The notes: a model not told the origin generated them from the sequence alone. DNA of 64,000 nt from Agromyces archimandritae (GCF_018024495.1 NZ_CP071696.1:3286001-3350000), one strand, 5' to 3'; positions 45,963-59,002 are shown, counted from the stretch's first letter. Program-made: numbers and translations.

Positions 45963-46308
45963 CGGCGATCTCCTTCACGAGGGCGGCGAGGGTGTCGGGG
46001 GCGAGGCCGAGCGCTCGCGCCCGGCGGGTCAGGTCGTGGATGTCGCGCTGCAGTTCGGTGAGAGCCGCTGCGGTCTCGGTGGCCACGGCGCCGCGTCCGC
46101 GGCGGAGTTCGAGGAGGCCTTCGTCGCGCAGCTCCTGGTAGGCGTGCAGCACGGTGTGGACGTTGATGCCGAGGGATGCGGCGACCTCGCGGGCGGCGGG
46201 CAGGCGGTCTCCGGGCCGGATGCGGCCGGCGGCGGCATCCGCGCGGACGGATGCCGCCAGCTGCGCGAAGATCGGTACTTCGCTCGCGGGGTCGATACGG
46301 ACGAGCAT
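45949..46308 (-). CDS. GntR family regulator, YtrA subfamily
   Basis: 119-aa regulator: a winged helix (1-75; GDRLPAAREVAASLGINVHTV is its recognition region, given in part) and the short two-helix C-terminal part of the YtrA subfamily, which dimerises and has no ligand domain. It is translationally coupled to the DUF1648 gene. An AT-rich inverted repeat overlaps its leaderless promoter, which points to autorepression. Confidence 0.9.
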   Translation of the reverse strand: MLVRIDPASEVPIFAQLAASVRADAAAGRIRPGDRLPAAREVAASLGINVHTVLHAYQELRDEGLLELRRGRGAVATETAAALTELQRDIHDLTRRARALGLAPDTLAALVKEIADDRP

Positions 46309-46314
46309 GTTCTT

Positions 46315-46332
46315 ATTCTATGACAACTAGAA
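46315..46332 (-). promoter_or_regulatory. gntR leaderless promoter with overlapping operator
   Basis: On the minus strand TAGAAT (46320-46315) ends 6 nt before the ATG. The inverted repeat TTCTA-N7-TAGAA (46316-46332) overlaps it, in an unusually AT-rich stretch (46309-46340). The plus-strand MFS gene starts about 160 bp away. Confidence 0.5.
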
Positions 46333-46493
46333 CTATTATCGCTACCCCGGCACCTGCCCGGACCGCCGCGATATCATCGCAAGGCGCCGGCGTCGCCGGC
46401 CGCATCCACCCCGTGTATCAACCGGCTGCCGCTCGCGGCAGGCTATGGCGGCACCCGATCCACCCGCCCCGGCGGGCCTGCGAGGTCGATTCC

Positions 46494-47726
46494 ATGCCGG
46501 ACCAGAACGCTCCGCTCATCCGCCACACCGGCGTCGCCTACTTCCCGACGGCGTTCCTCGCCAGGTTCCCGTTCGCCATGATGGTCGTCGGCGTCCTCAC
46601 CCTCGTCGTCGAAGCCCGCGGATCCGTCGGCCTCGGCGGCCTCACCTCGGCGATGGTCGGCATCGGCACGGCCTGCCTCGGCCCGCTCATCGGCGCTGCG
46701 GCCGACCGCTTCGGGCAGCGCCCCGTCGTGCTCGCCGCCGGTCTCGTCAACGGGCTCCTGCTCGGTGCCTTCGCGTGGATCGTGTACAGCCCGGCGCCGG
46801 AGGCCGGCGTGCTGGCCGCGGCCTTCCTCGTCGGCGCCACGGCCCCGCAGGTCGCCCCGATGTCGCGCGCCCGCCTCGTCGGCATCATCGGAACGCGCGT
46901 CGGCCCGGCGCGCCGCGGCCGCACCTTCGAACGCACCATGTCCTACGAGTCGGCCGCCGACGAGACGGTGTTCGTCTTCGGCCCCTTCCTCGTCGGCATC
47001 CTCGCCGCCTCGCTCGGCCCGTGGGCTCCGATCGTCGGCGCCGGCATCCTCGAAGTCGTCTTCGTCACCGCCTTCGCCCTGCACCCGAGCGGCCGGCTGG
47101 CCGTCGGCGGCGACGGCACGCGGCCCACGAGCCCCGCCCGCGAGCTCGCACATCCGGCGATCCTCGTCGTCGTCACCGGCATCCTCGGCGTCGGCTTCTT
47201 CTTCGGCACCATGCTCACCTCGCTCACCGCGTTCATGGCCGACCGCGGCGTCGGCGAGCAGGCCGGCCTCGTCTACGGCGTCATGGGCATCGGCTCGGCC
47301 GCCTTCGCCCTCGGCGTGGCGCTGCTGCCGGCGCGCTTCACGAAACGGTGGCGGTGGATCGCCTTCGGCGCGCTCATGCTCGCCGGCACCCTCGTGCTCC
47401 CCGCCGTCGGCGACATCGCCGGGATCACCGCCGCCCTGGCCGTCATCGGCATCGGCATCGGCCCCGTCCTCGTCACCCAGTACGCCCTCGGCGCCGAACG
47501 GAGCCCCGCCGGCCGCTCGGCGACCGTCATGACCATGCTCGGCTCGGCGGTCATCGTCGGCCAGTCGCTCGCGGCCGCCGCGACCGGATGGGTGGCCGAG
47601 CAGTTCGGGACGGGCGCGGCCCTCACGATGCCGATCATCGCGGCCGCGATCGTCGTCGCCGCAGGCGTCGCCAACGCCGCGATCACCGGGACGAGCCGCC
47701 CGGCGCCGGCGGAGGCCGGGCGCTGA
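46494..47726 (+). CDS. MFS transporter
   Basis: 410-aa major facilitator with about twelve helices and the loop motif GAAADRFGQRPVVL. It has the symmetrical ERTMSYESAADE between halves, seen in some drug-efflux-like MFS families. Substrate unknown. ATG with CGAGGT upstream at 8 nt spacing. Divergent from the gntR-DUF1648 unit, so the regulator could act on it as well. Confidence 0.85.
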   Translation: MPDQNAPLIRHTGVAYFPTAFLARFPFAMMVVGVLTLVVEARGSVGLGGLTSAMVGIGTACLGPLIGAAADRFGQRPVVLAAGLVNGLLLGAFAWIVYSPAPEAGVLAAAFLVGATAPQVAPMSRARLVGIIGTRVGPARRGRTFERTMSYESAADETVFVFGPFLVGILAASLGPWAPIVGAGILEVVFVTAFALHPSGRLAVGGDGTRPTSPARELAHPAILVVVTGILGVGFFFGTMLTSLTAFMADRGVGEQAGLVYGVMGIGSAAFALGVALLPARFTKRWRWIAFGALMLAGTLVLPAVGDIAGITAALAVIGIGIGPVLVTQYALGAERSPAGRSATVMTMLGSAVIVGQSLAAAATGWVAEQFGTGAALTMPIIAAAIVVAAGVANAAITGTSRPAPAEAGR

Positions 47727-47732
47727 TAGGCT
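47727..47732 (+). promoter_or_regulatory. pyr operon promoter -10
   Basis: TAGGCT overlapping the end of the MFS gene, 53 nt before the pyrR start; no clear -35. Confidence 0.45.
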
Positions 47733-47749
47733 GACGGATCGACAGGCAA

Positions 47750-47781
47750 CCTTGAAGACCGTCCCGTGAGGCGGAGAAGGG
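47750..47781 (+). promoter_or_regulatory. PyrR-binding leader hairpin
   Basis: CCTT (47750-47753) pairs with AAGG (47777-47780) and CCG (47759-47761) with CGG (47772-47774), closing the loop TCCCGTGAGG. This has the conserved GTCC...GAGGC core of actinobacterial PyrR-binding RNA. The lower stem includes the Shine-Dalgarno AAGGGAG of pyrR, so PyrR-UMP binding should block translation. Confidence 0.7.
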
Positions 47782-47785
47782 AGTC

Positions 47786-48331
47786 GTGGCTTTGGCGCGC
47801 ACTGTGCTGAACGAATCCGACATCCAGCGGGCGCTGACCCGCATCTCGCACGAGATCCTCGAATCCAATCGCGGCACCGAGGGGCTCGTCGTCCTCGGCA
47901 TCCCGACCCGCGGCGTCGACCTGGCCCGCCGCATCGCCGGCATCATCCGCCGCATCGAGCCCGGTTCCGAGCTCGAAGCCGGCTCGCTCGACGTCACCAT
48001 GTACCGGGACGACCTCTCGCGCACCCGCACGCGCACCCCCTCGCCGACCTCGCTGCCGCCCGGCGGCATCGACGGCAGGACCGTCGTCCTCGTCGACGAC
48101 GTGCTCTACTCGGGCCGGACCATCCGCGCCGCCTTCGACGCCCTCGCCGACCTCGGCCGGGCCCGCGCGGTGCGCCTGGCCGTGCTCGTCGACCGCGGCC
48201 ATCGCGAGTTCCCGATCCGCGCGGACTTCGTCGGCAAGAACCTGCCGAGCTCGACCCGCGAGCGCATCAACGTCCGCCTCGCCGAGATCGACGGCGAGGA
48301 CGCCGTCACCATCGAGGAGGCCGGGGCATGA
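47786..48331 (+). CDS. pyrR: Bifunctional pyr operon regulator / uracil phosphoribosyltransferase PyrR
   Basis: 181-aa PRTase-fold protein that binds pyr leader RNA with UMP and also makes UMP from uracil and PRPP. The PRPP loop is [17 protein letters not shown], with GIPTRGV and the basic RTRTRTP segment. The GTG start follows the sequestered Shine-Dalgarno. First gene of the operon, overlapping pyrB by ATGA. Confidence 0.96.
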   Translation: MALARTVLNESDIQRALTRISHEILESNRGTEGLVVLGIPTRGVDLARRIAGIIRRIEPGSELEAGSLDVTMYRDDLSRTRTRTPSPTSLPPGGIDGRTVVLVDDVLYSGRTIRAAFDALADLGRARAVRLAVLVDRGHREFPIRADFVGKNLPSSTRERINVRLAEIDGEDAVTIEEAGA

Positions 48332-49278
48332 AGCACCTCCTCGGCACCCGCGGCCTCGCCCGCGACGCCGCGATCGACCTCCTCGACATCGCCGAGGACA
48401 TGGCCGCCGTGCAGGAGCGCGAGGTCAAGAAACTCCCCACGCTGCGCGGCAAGACCGTCGTGAACCTCTTCTTCGAGGACTCCACGCGCACCCGTATCTC
48501 CTTCGAGGCCGCCGCCAAGCGCCTCTCGGCCGACGTCATCAATTTCAGCGCGAAGGGCTCGAGCGTCTCGAAAGGGGAGAGCCTGAAGGACACGGCGCAG
48601 ACCCTGCAGGCGATGGGCGCCGACGGGGTCGTCATCCGCCACCCCGCCTCCGGCGCGCCGCAGACCCTCGCCACGAGCGGCTGGATCGACGCGGGCGTCG
48701 TCAACGCCGGCGACGGCACCCACGAGCATCCCACCCAGGCCCTCCTCGACGCCTTCACGATGCGCCGCCGCATCCACGGAGCCGCCTCCCGCGGCCGCGG
48801 ACTCGACGGCGTCGGCGTGCTCATCGTCGGCGACATCCTGCACTCCCGGGTCGCCCGCTCGAACGTCTGGCTGCTCGCGACGCTCGGGGCCCACGTGACG
48901 CTCGTCGCGCCGCCGACGCTGCTGCCGTCGGCCACCCAGGACTGGCCCATCCGGATCGGATACGATCTTGATCAGGCCCTCGCCGGCCGGCCCGACGTCG
49001 TCATGATGCTCCGCGTCCAAGCGGAGCGGATGCAGGGCTCGTTCTTCCCCAACACCAGGGAGTATGCGCGAGGCTGGGGCCTCGACGACCGGCGCTTCGA
49101 CGAGCTGCCGGCGACTACGATAGTCATGCACCCGGGGCCGATGAATCGCGGCCTCGAGATCGCCTCGCAGGCCGCTGACGCGCCGCAGTCGACGGTGCGC
49201 GAGCAGGTTGCGAACGGAGTTTCAGTGAGAATGGCCGCCCTGTACCTGCTCCTCTCCGGAGAGCAGGGGCAACGATGA
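48328..49278 (+). CDS. pyrB: Aspartate carbamoyltransferase catalytic subunit
   Basis: 316-aa enzyme joining carbamoyl phosphate and aspartate. [13 protein letters not shown] is the carbamoyl-phosphate signature, followed by the Ser-Lys loop SSVSKGESL and [10 protein letters not shown]. No pyrI regulatory subunit follows, as usual outside enterics. Overlaps pyrR and pyrC by ATGA. Confidence 0.97.
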   Translation: MKHLLGTRGLARDAAIDLLDIAEDMAAVQEREVKKLPTLRGKTVVNLFFEDSTRTRISFEAAAKRLSADVINFSAKGSSVSKGESLKDTAQTLQAMGADGVVIRHPASGAPQTLATSGWIDAGVVNAGDGTHEHPTQALLDAFTMRRRIHGAASRGRGLDGVGVLIVGDILHSRVARSNVWLLATLGAHVTLVAPPTLLPSATQDWPIRIGYDLDQALAGRPDVVMMLRVQAERMQGSFFPNTREYARGWGLDDRRFDELPATTIVMHPGPMNRGLEIASQAADAPQSTVREQVANGVSVRMAALYLLLSGEQGQR

Positions 49279-50627
49279 GCGGCGCGATCCTCGCCCGCGG
49301 CGCGACGCTGCCGAGCGGCGAACGCGCCGACGTCCTGATCGACGGCGGCATCATCGCACGGGTCGGTTCGGGGGTGGATGCCGCGGGCGCGACCGTCATC
49401 GACGCCGACGGCCTCCTCGCCCTGCCCGGTCTCGTCGACCTGCACACCCACCTCCGCGAGCCCGGCTACGAGCAGTCCGAGACGGTGCTCACCGGCACCC
49501 GGGCGGCTGCGCGCGGCGGCTACACGGCGGTGTTCCCGATGGCCAACACCTTCCCCGTCGCCGACACCGCCGGCGTCGTCGAGCAGGTCGCGAGCCTCGG
49601 CCGCGCGGCCGGCTACGCGACCGTGCAGCCCATCGGCGCCGTCACCGTCGGCCTGGCGGGCGAGCGTCTCGCCGAGCTCGGCGCGATGGCCTCCTCGCGC
49701 GCCGGCGTCCGCGTCTTCAGCGACGACGGCCTGTGCGTCGCCGACCCGCTGCTCATGCGTCGCGCCCTCGAATACGTCAAGGCCTTCGGCGGCGTCATCG
49801 CCCAGCACGCGCAGGACCCGCGGCTGACCGAGGGTGCGCAGATGAACGAGGGCGCCCTCTCCGGGCGGCTCGGTCTCGCAGGCTGGCCCGCGGTCGCCGA
49901 GGAGTCGATCATCGCCCGCGATGTGCTCCTCGCCGAGCACGTCGGCAGCCGCCTGCACGTCTGCCATGTCTCCACGGCCGGATCCGTCGAGGTCATCCGC
50001 TGGGCCAAGGCCCGCGGCATCGACGTGACCGCCGAGGTCACCCCGCACCACCTGCTGCTCACCGAAGACCGCGTCGAAGGCTACGACGCCAGGTTCAAGG
50101 TCAACCCGCCGCTGCGTCGCAGCGAAGACGTCCACGCGCTCCGCGAGGCCCTGGCCGACGGCACGATCGACATCGTCGCCACCGACCACGCGCCGCACCC
50201 GGCCGAGGCCAAGGAGAGCGAGTGGGCGGCGGCGGCCAACGGCATGGTCGGCCTCGAATCCGCGCTCTCGATCGTGCACGAGACGATGGTCGCCACCGGC
50301 CTCCTCGACTGGGCGGGCGTCGCCCGCGTCATGTCGCAGGCGCCGGCCCGCATCGGCGGCCTGGCCGGCCAGGGCGAGGCGATCGAGGCGGGCGCCGCGC
50401 CCGAACTCCTGCTCTACGACCCCGAACCCCGCAGCGGCTTCTCGATCGACCGGCTCTCCGGCCGCAGCCGCAACACCCCCTATCTCGGCATCGACCTGCC
50501 CGGCCGCGTCGTCGCCGTCGTCCACGGCGGCTACGCCACCGTGCTCGACGGGGCGCTCCGCCCGGCCGAGGAGGTCGCCGAAGCAGCACGGCACGCATGG
50601 AACACCCCGGAGGCCCGCCATGGATAA
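49275..50627 (+). CDS. pyrC: Dihydroorotase
   Basis: 450-aa metal-dependent amidohydrolase (type I). Zinc ligands are in [10 protein letters not shown], the catalytic Asp in DHAPH, and the other His residues in HAQD and HVCHVS. VNPPLR is the substrate segment. Overlaps pyrB at its start and the PH-like gene by 8 nt at its end. Confidence 0.97.
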   Translation: MSGAILARGATLPSGERADVLIDGGIIARVGSGVDAAGATVIDADGLLALPGLVDLHTHLREPGYEQSETVLTGTRAAARGGYTAVFPMANTFPVADTAGVVEQVASLGRAAGYATVQPIGAVTVGLAGERLAELGAMASSRAGVRVFSDDGLCVADPLLMRRALEYVKAFGGVIAQHAQDPRLTEGAQMNEGALSGRLGLAGWPAVAEESIIARDVLLAEHVGSRLHVCHVSTAGSVEVIRWAKARGIDVTAEVTPHHLLLTEDRVEGYDARFKVNPPLRRSEDVHALREALADGTIDIVATDHAPHPAEAKESEWAAAANGMVGLESALSIVHETMVATGLLDWAGVARVMSQAPARIGGLAGQGEAIEAGAAPELLLYDPEPRSGFSIDRLSGRSRNTPYLGIDLPGRVVAVVHGGYATVLDGALRPAEEVAEAARHAWNTPEARHG

Positions 50628-51174
50628 GGTCATCGGCGCGCTCATCTGCGCCCTCATCGTCATCGCGGCCGTATGGCTGATGCGACGATCCTGGCGACGA
50701 CGAACCCAGCGCGACCAGGGCATCGGCGGGTACCCGCTTCCCCCGGAGGAGGGCGAGGCGCTCGTCGACCTCGAAGCGCTCTACGTGGCATCCACTCCGC
50801 GCGAAGAGCCCCTCGAGCGGCTCGCGATCCCCGGCCTCGCCTTCCGCGGCACCGCTCGCATCCGGATCGAAGCCGCCGGCCTGACGATCCGCGTCGCCGG
50901 GGAGGAGCCCGTCTTCATCCCGGCCGGCGTCCTCTCCGACGCCGAAACCGCCGGCTGGGCGATCGACCGAGGCGTCGAACCCGAAGGGCTCGTCGTCGTG
51001 CGCTGGAGGGCCCGCGAAGACGGATCCGAAGACGGCGTCGCCGTCGACAGCTACCTGCGGGCCCGCTACGAAGGCGACCGCGACCAGATCATCGAGGCGA
51101 TCGGGACGATCGCCGCATCCGGCGAGGCCGCACATCCGGCATCCGCCCCCGAACCCCCCGAAAGCGAGAGCTGA
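50620..51174 (+). CDS. Conserved membrane protein with PH-like domain in the pyr operon
   Basis: 184-aa protein: one N-terminal helix (5-21; [16 protein letters not shown]), a basic [11 protein letters not shown], then a soluble beta-rich PH-like domain ([29 protein letters not shown]). A protein of this type sits between pyrC and carA in many actinobacteria. Function unknown; it overlaps both neighbours (8 nt and 1 nt), so it is made with the pathway enzymes and may organise them at the membrane, which is only a guess. Confidence 0.82.
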   Translation: MDKVIGALICALIVIAAVWLMRRSWRRRTQRDQGIGGYPLPPEEGEALVDLEALYVASTPREEPLERLAIPGLAFRGTARIRIEAAGLTIRVAGEEPVFIPAGVLSDAETAGWAIDRGVEPEGLVVVRWRAREDGSEDGVAVDSYLRARYEGDRDQIIEAIGTIAASGEAAHPASAPEPPESES

Positions 51175-52375
51175 TGGCTTCCACGCACGACCCGGCCGTG
51201 CTCGTCCTCGAAGACGGCACCCGCTACGAGGGCCGCGCCTACGGCGCGACCGGCCGCACCCTGGGCGAGCTCGTCTTCGCGACCGGCATGACCGGCTACC
51301 AGGAGACCCTGACCGATCCGTCGTACGCGGGGCAGATCGTCATGATGACGGCCCCGCATATCGGCAACACGGGCATGAACGACGAGGACGAGGAGTCGGC
51401 GCGCATCTGGGTCGCCGGCTTCGTCGTGCGCGACCCCGCGCGCATCGTGTCGAACTTCCGCTCGACGCGCAGCCTCGACGACGACCTCGCCGCGCAGGCG
51501 ATCGTCGGCATCAGCGGCATCGACACCCGCGCCGTGACCCGCCGCATCCGCTCGGCCGGCGCCATGCGGGCCGGGGTCTTCTCCGGCGACGACTACCGCC
51601 TCACGCCCGGCGAGCAGCTCGAACTGGTCCGCGGCGGCGCCGAGATGACCGGGCAGAACCTGTCCGGCACCGTCTCGACCGAGACCGGCTACACGATCCC
51701 CGCGGTCGGCGAGGAGATCGGCCGCGTCGCCGTGCTCGACCTCGGCGTGAAGGCCTCCACCCTCCGCTACCTCGCCGAGCGCGGCTTCGAGGTGCGCGTG
51801 CTGCCGCAGACGGCAACGGCCGGCGAGATCCTCGCCATGGAGGCCGACGCCCTCTTCTTCTCGAACGGCCCCGGCGACCCCGGCGCCAGCGACCGGCACG
51901 TCGACCTGCTGCGCACGACGCTGCGCGCCGGGCTGCCCTACTTCGGCATCTGCTTCGGCAACCAGCTCCTCGGCCGCGCCCTCGGGTACGGCACCTACAA
52001 GCTGCCCTTCGGGCACCGCGGCATCAACCAGCCCGTGCTCGACAAGGCCACGGGCCGGGTCGAGATCACGGCCCACAACCACGGCTTCGCGGTGGATGCC
52101 CCGATCGGCGAGATCAGCGAGTCGGCCGAGGGCTTCGGCCGCGTCGAGGTCAGCCACGTCGACCTGAACGACGACGTGGTCGAAGGCCTGAACTGCCTCG
52201 ACATCCCCGCGTTCAGCGTGCAGTACCACCCCGAGTCGGCGGCCGGCCCGCACGACGCGAACTACCTCTTCGACCGGTTCGCCGAGATGGTGCGTCAGCA
52301 CAAGCGAGGCGGGTCGAGGAGCGAAGCGTATCGAGACCCAGCAGAAGACGCTGCGAGCAAGGAGTCCCAGGCCTG

Positions 52376-52376
<1 letters not shown>
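51174..52376 (+). CDS. carA: Carbamoyl-phosphate synthase small subunit, with REP-encoded tail
   Basis: 400-aa glutaminase subunit delivering ammonia to CarB. The triad is Cys260 (FGICFGNQ), His352 and Glu354 (YHPESAAG). The family normally ends soon after FDRFAEMV; here about 24 further residues ([20 protein letters not shown] and onward) are added, and most are encoded by a REP-like palindrome at 52312-52340. TGATG overlap at both ends with its neighbours. Confidence 0.96.
52312..52340. repeat. REP-like imperfect palindrome inside the 3' end of carA
   Basis: GGGTCGAGG at the left and TCGAGACCC at the right flank AGCGAAGCGTA. The form (GGTCGAG...GCGAAGC...CGAGACC) matches a dispersed palindrome I recall from Microbacteriaceae genomes, usually between genes. 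I see one copy in this window. Confidence 0.55.
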
Positions 52377-55668
<3,292 letters not shown>

Positions 55669-55672
<4 letters not shown>

Positions 55673-56538
55673 CGGACGGCTTCGGGCAGCGACTGCAGGG
55701 CGTCTTCGACACTCGCGGGCGGATGTGCCTCGGCATCGATCCGCACCCGTGGCTGCTCGAGGCGTGGGGGCTCGACGACTCGGGCGCGGGCGTGCGCGAG
55801 TTCGGCCTGCGCGCGGTGGATGCCGCGGCCGGCCGCATCGGCGTCGTGAAGCCCCAGATCGCGTTCTTCGAGCGGCACGGAGCCGCCGGGTACGCGGCGC
55901 TCGAGCGCGTCTTCGCGGAGGCGCGCGACGCCGGGCTGCTCGTGATCGCCGATGCGAAGCGCGGCGACATCGGCTCGACGGTCGACGCCTATGCCGATGC
56001 GTGGCTCGGCGACGAATCGCCGCTCCGCGCCGACGCGATGACGATCTACGCCTATCAGGGGCTCGGATCCATCGCCGGCGTCATGGAGCGGGCGGATGCC
56101 GCGGGCCGCGGTCTCTTCGTCGTCGCCGCGACCTCGAACCCCGAGGCCGCCGCGATCCAGCAGGCGGTGCTGCAGCGTTCGAGCCGGGCGGGGGAGCGGG
56201 TCGCCGGAGCGCTCGTCGCCGGGATCGCCGCGTGGAATGCCGAACGCGAGGGCGCGGCCGAGCAACGGCTCGGCCCGATCGGCGCCGTCATCGGTGCGAC
56301 GATCGACCCGCGGGACTTCGGCATCGATACCAATGAAGCCCCGCGTCCGGGCCTGCCCGTGCTCGTGCCGGGCATCGGATTCCAGGGCGGCGAGCTCGCC
56401 GAGGTGCCCGCGCGTCTCGGGGCCTTGGCCGCCGGCGCCCTCCTGACAGATTCGCGGCAGGTGCTGCAGGCCGGACCCGACGGCCTCGCCGATGCCATCG
56501 CCCGCCGCGCCGACGAGATCGGAGCCCTCGATGTCTGA
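55669..56538 (+). CDS. pyrF: Orotidine 5'-phosphate decarboxylase (type 2)
   Basis: 289-aa TIM-barrel enzyme making UMP. The catalytic set is in [12 protein letters not shown], with [10 protein letters not shown] at the N-terminus and [10 protein letters not shown] later; the length is that of the type 2 subfamily used by mycobacteria. pyrD and pyrE are not in the window. GTG start overlaps carB; its stop overlaps the mIHF-gmk start by 8 nt. Confidence 0.96.
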
Positions 56539-57454
56539 CCCCCAGTCCGCGGTCGCGTCGCGTTCGAACCCGCCCGAGGTCGACCGCGTCGCCGCGAGCC
56601 GCGCGGCCGTCGCGGCTCGTCGTGCCCGCGCAGCCGTGAAAGCGGAGATCGCCGGCGGGATGCGCAGCCCGCTCGACGTGCTCCGGGCCGCGTTCGAGCA
56701 TCCCGACAGCCCCGAGGGGCGGTTGCGGGTGACCGAGTTCCTCACCTCGATCCCCGCGATCGGGGTGACGAAGGCCGCGCGCATGATGGAGCAGCTGGAC
56801 ATCGCCGCCTCCAAACGCGTCGGCGGCCTCGGCAGGCTGCAGCGCCGGCGGATGCGCGAGCACCTGGCCGCCTGGGTCGCCGCGCACGGCGGCACCGGCG
56901 ATCGGCTCGTGGTGCTGGCCGGCCCGACCGCCGTCGGCAAGGGCACGGTGGCCGCCGAGATCCGCGCGAACCACCCCGATGTGCTGCTCTCGGTGTCGGC
57001 GACGACGCGTCCGCCGCGCCCCGGGGAGGTCGAGGGGGAGAGTTACTTCTTCGTCGACGACGCCGAGTTCGACCGGATGGTCGCCGCCGGTGAACTGCTC
57101 GAATGGGCCACGGTGCACAATGCGTACCGTTACGGCACACCGCGCGGCCCCGTCGAGGAGGCGATCGCGGCGGGCCACTCCGTGCTGCTGGAGATCGACA
57201 TCCAGGGTGCCCGTTCGGTGCGCCGCTCCTGGCCCGACGCGACGCTCGTGTTCCTGTTGCCGCCGAGCTGGGACGAACTCGTGCGCCGACTCGTCGGCCG
57301 CGGCACCGAATCGCCGGCCGAGCAGCAGCGTCGGCTCGAGACGGCCAAGACCGAGCTGGCCGCCGTCGACGAGTTCGATCACCAGGTCGTCAACCGCGAC
57401 GTGGCCGAGGCCGCGCAAAAGGTCGTAGACTTGACGAGGCCGCGCAGGGGCTGA
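56531..57454 (+). CDS. gmk: Guanylate kinase fused to N-terminal actinobacterial integration host factor (mIHF)
   Basis: 307 aa in one uninterrupted frame. Residues 16-116 match mycobacterial mIHF along its length: [51 protein letters not shown], the last carrying the helix-hairpin-helix-like DNA-binding part. Residues 125-305 are a complete guanylate kinase with P-loop GPTAVGKGT (131-139), the GMP site [13 protein letters not shown] and the lid region. GMK phosphorylates GMP to GDP; mIHF is an essential nucleoid protein in mycobacteria, where it is a separate gene before gmk. No good internal ribosome site is visible. ATG overlaps pyrF by 8 nt. Confidence 0.93.
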   Translation: MSDPQSAVASRSNPPEVDRVAASRAAVAARRARAAVKAEIAGGMRSPLDVLRAAFEHPDSPEGRLRVTEFLTSIPAIGVTKAARMMEQLDIAASKRVGGLGRLQRRRMREHLAAWVAAHGGTGDRLVVLAGPTAVGKGTVAAEIRANHPDVLLSVSATTRPPRPGEVEGESYFFVDDAEFDRMVAAGELLEWATVHNAYRYGTPRGPVEEAIAAGHSVLLEIDIQGARSVRRSWPDATLVFLLPPSWDELVRRLVGRGTESPAEQQRRLETAKTELAAVDEFDHQVVNRDVAEAAQKVVDLTRPRRG

Positions 57455-57528
57455 CTTTCCCGCGCCCACGACTTCGCGTCGCAGCCGGGGAGGGACTCCG
57501 GATCGCGGCGCCGCAGACAAGGAGCACC

Positions 57529-57786
57529 ATGGCTGAGAAGCTGTCCGGCATCATCGACCCGCCCATCGACGAGCTGCTGTCCAAGGTCGACTCGAAGTAC
57601 CAGCTCGTGATCTTCGCGTCGAAGCGGGCGCGTCAGATCAACGACTACTACGCCGACCTGCACGAGGGCAGCCTGTTCGACAACGTCGGGCCGCTCGTCG
57701 ACTCGTCGATCGACGACAAGCCGCTGTCGGTCGCGCTCCACGAGATCAACGAGGACAAGCTCCGGCTCCGCCCGATCGGCGAGTGA
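57529..57786 (+). CDS. rpoZ: DNA-directed RNA polymerase omega subunit
   Basis: 85-aa omega subunit that helps assemble beta-prime. The motif region is [20 protein letters not shown] and the C-terminus [19 protein letters not shown] is typical of actinobacteria. AAGGAG lies 6 nt before the ATG. The 74-bp gap from gmk holds no clear promoter or terminator. Confidence 0.96.
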   Translation: MAEKLSGIIDPPIDELLSKVDSKYQLVIFASKRARQINDYYADLHEGSLFDNVGPLVDSSIDDKPLSVALHEINEDKLRLRPIGE

Positions 57787-57799
57787 GCCGGAGGGCCTG

Positions 57800-58999
57800 G
57801 TGACGCCGCTCAACGTCGTCGTCGGCATCACCGGCGGCATCGCCGCGTACAAGGCCGTCGGCGTCGTCCGGCAGCTCGTGCTCGCCGGCCACGACGTCCA
57901 CGTCGTGCCGACCGAGGCCGCGCTGCGGTTCGTCGGCACACCGACCCTCGAGGCGATCTCACGGAACCCGGTCGCGACCGATCTCTACGAGGGCGTCGCC
58001 GAGGTGCGGCATGTCGCCATCGGCCAGGCGGCCGACCTCATCGTGATCGCCCCGGCCACCGCGAACACGATCGCCAAGCTCGCCGCGGGCATCGCCGACG
58101 ACCTGCTCGGCAACACGGTGCTGGCAAGCCTCGCTCCGCTCGTCATCGCCCCGGCGATGCACACCGAGATGTGGCGGCATCCGGCGACGCAGGCGAATAT
58201 CGCCACGCTCGCCGCTCGCGGGGTCACGATCGTCGGGCCCGAATCGGGGCAGCTGACGGGTGCGGATGCCGGTCCGGGCCGGATGAGCGAGCCGGCCGAT
58301 ATCGTCGCGGCGGCCCTGGCCCGCGTCGCCGCCCTGCAGCCCGAACAGGACCTCGCGGGGCGGCGCGTCGTCGTCACGGCCGGCGGAACCCGCGAACCGC
58401 TCGACCCCGTGCGCTTCCTCGGCAACCGTTCGAGCGGCAAACAGGGCGCGGCCATCGCCGAGGCGGCCGCGCTCCGCGGCGCCGAGGTGACGTTGATCGC
58501 GGCGAACCTCGAGACCGATGCGCCGAGCGGATGCCGCGTGGTCCCGGTCTCGACGGCCGCCGAGCTCCGCGACGCGACGCTCGCCGAGGCGGCCGGAGCC
58601 GATCTCGTCGTCATGGCCGCCGCCGTCGCCGACTACCGTCCGGCCGCCGTGAGCGAGCAGAAGATCAAGAAGGGCGCCGGCGACGCCGGGCTGAGCCTCG
58701 AGCTCGTGCGCAACCCCGACATCCTCGCCGAGCTCGGCCGTGCGCCGCACGAGGGCACCGTGCTCGTCGGCTTCGCCGCCGAGACGGAGGCCGACGATGA
58801 TCGCCTCCTCGAGCTCGGCCGCGAGAAGCGCCGGGCCAAGGGCGCCGATTTCCTCGTCGTCAACCGGGTCGGCTGGCACGAGGGATTCGCGAGCGATGAG
58901 AACCTCGTCATCGTCATCGGGCCCGACGACGGGATCGTCACACGGGCACACGGAACGAAGGTGTCGGTAGCCCACCGCATCCTCGACGTGGTTGTCTAG
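57800..58999 (+). CDS. coaBC: Bifunctional phosphopantothenoylcysteine decarboxylase / phosphopantothenate--cysteine ligase
   Basis: 399-aa fusion for two steps of coenzyme A synthesis. CoaC (1-180): flavoprotein start [11 protein letters not shown], catalytic His in [23 protein letters not shown] and PAMHTEMW. CoaB (190-399): [25 protein letters not shown] is its start (given as [11 protein letters not shown] and NRSSGKQG), with the AAAVADYRP and KIKKG segments. GTG with GGAGG upstream, 13 nt after rpoZ. Confidence 0.97.
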   Translation: MTPLNVVVGITGGIAAYKAVGVVRQLVLAGHDVHVVPTEAALRFVGTPTLEAISRNPVATDLYEGVAEVRHVAIGQAADLIVIAPATANTIAKLAAGIADDLLGNTVLASLAPLVIAPAMHTEMWRHPATQANIATLAARGVTIVGPESGQLTGADAGPGRMSEPADIVAAALARVAALQPEQDLAGRRVVVTAGGTREPLDPVRFLGNRSSGKQGAAIAEAAALRGAEVTLIAANLETDAPSGCRVVPVSTAAELRDATLAEAAGADLVVMAAAVADYRPAAVSEQKIKKGAGDAGLSLELVRNPDILAELGRAPHEGTVLVGFAAETEADDDRLLELGREKRRAKGADFLVVNRVGWHEGFASDENLVIVIGPDDGIVTRAHGTKVSVAHRILDVVV

Positions 59000-59002
59000 A
59001 GT
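58997..59002 (+). promoter_or_regulatory. Candidate metK -10 box
   Basis: TAGAGT overlapping the coaBC stop, giving a leader of about 76 nt for metK. I found no SAM-type riboswitch core in it. Confidence 0.35.

Noticed and set aside
58627..58700. A frameshift or split between the CoaC and CoaB parts.
   Set aside because: The frame is continuous and both domains carry their motifs; the fusion is the normal bacterial form.
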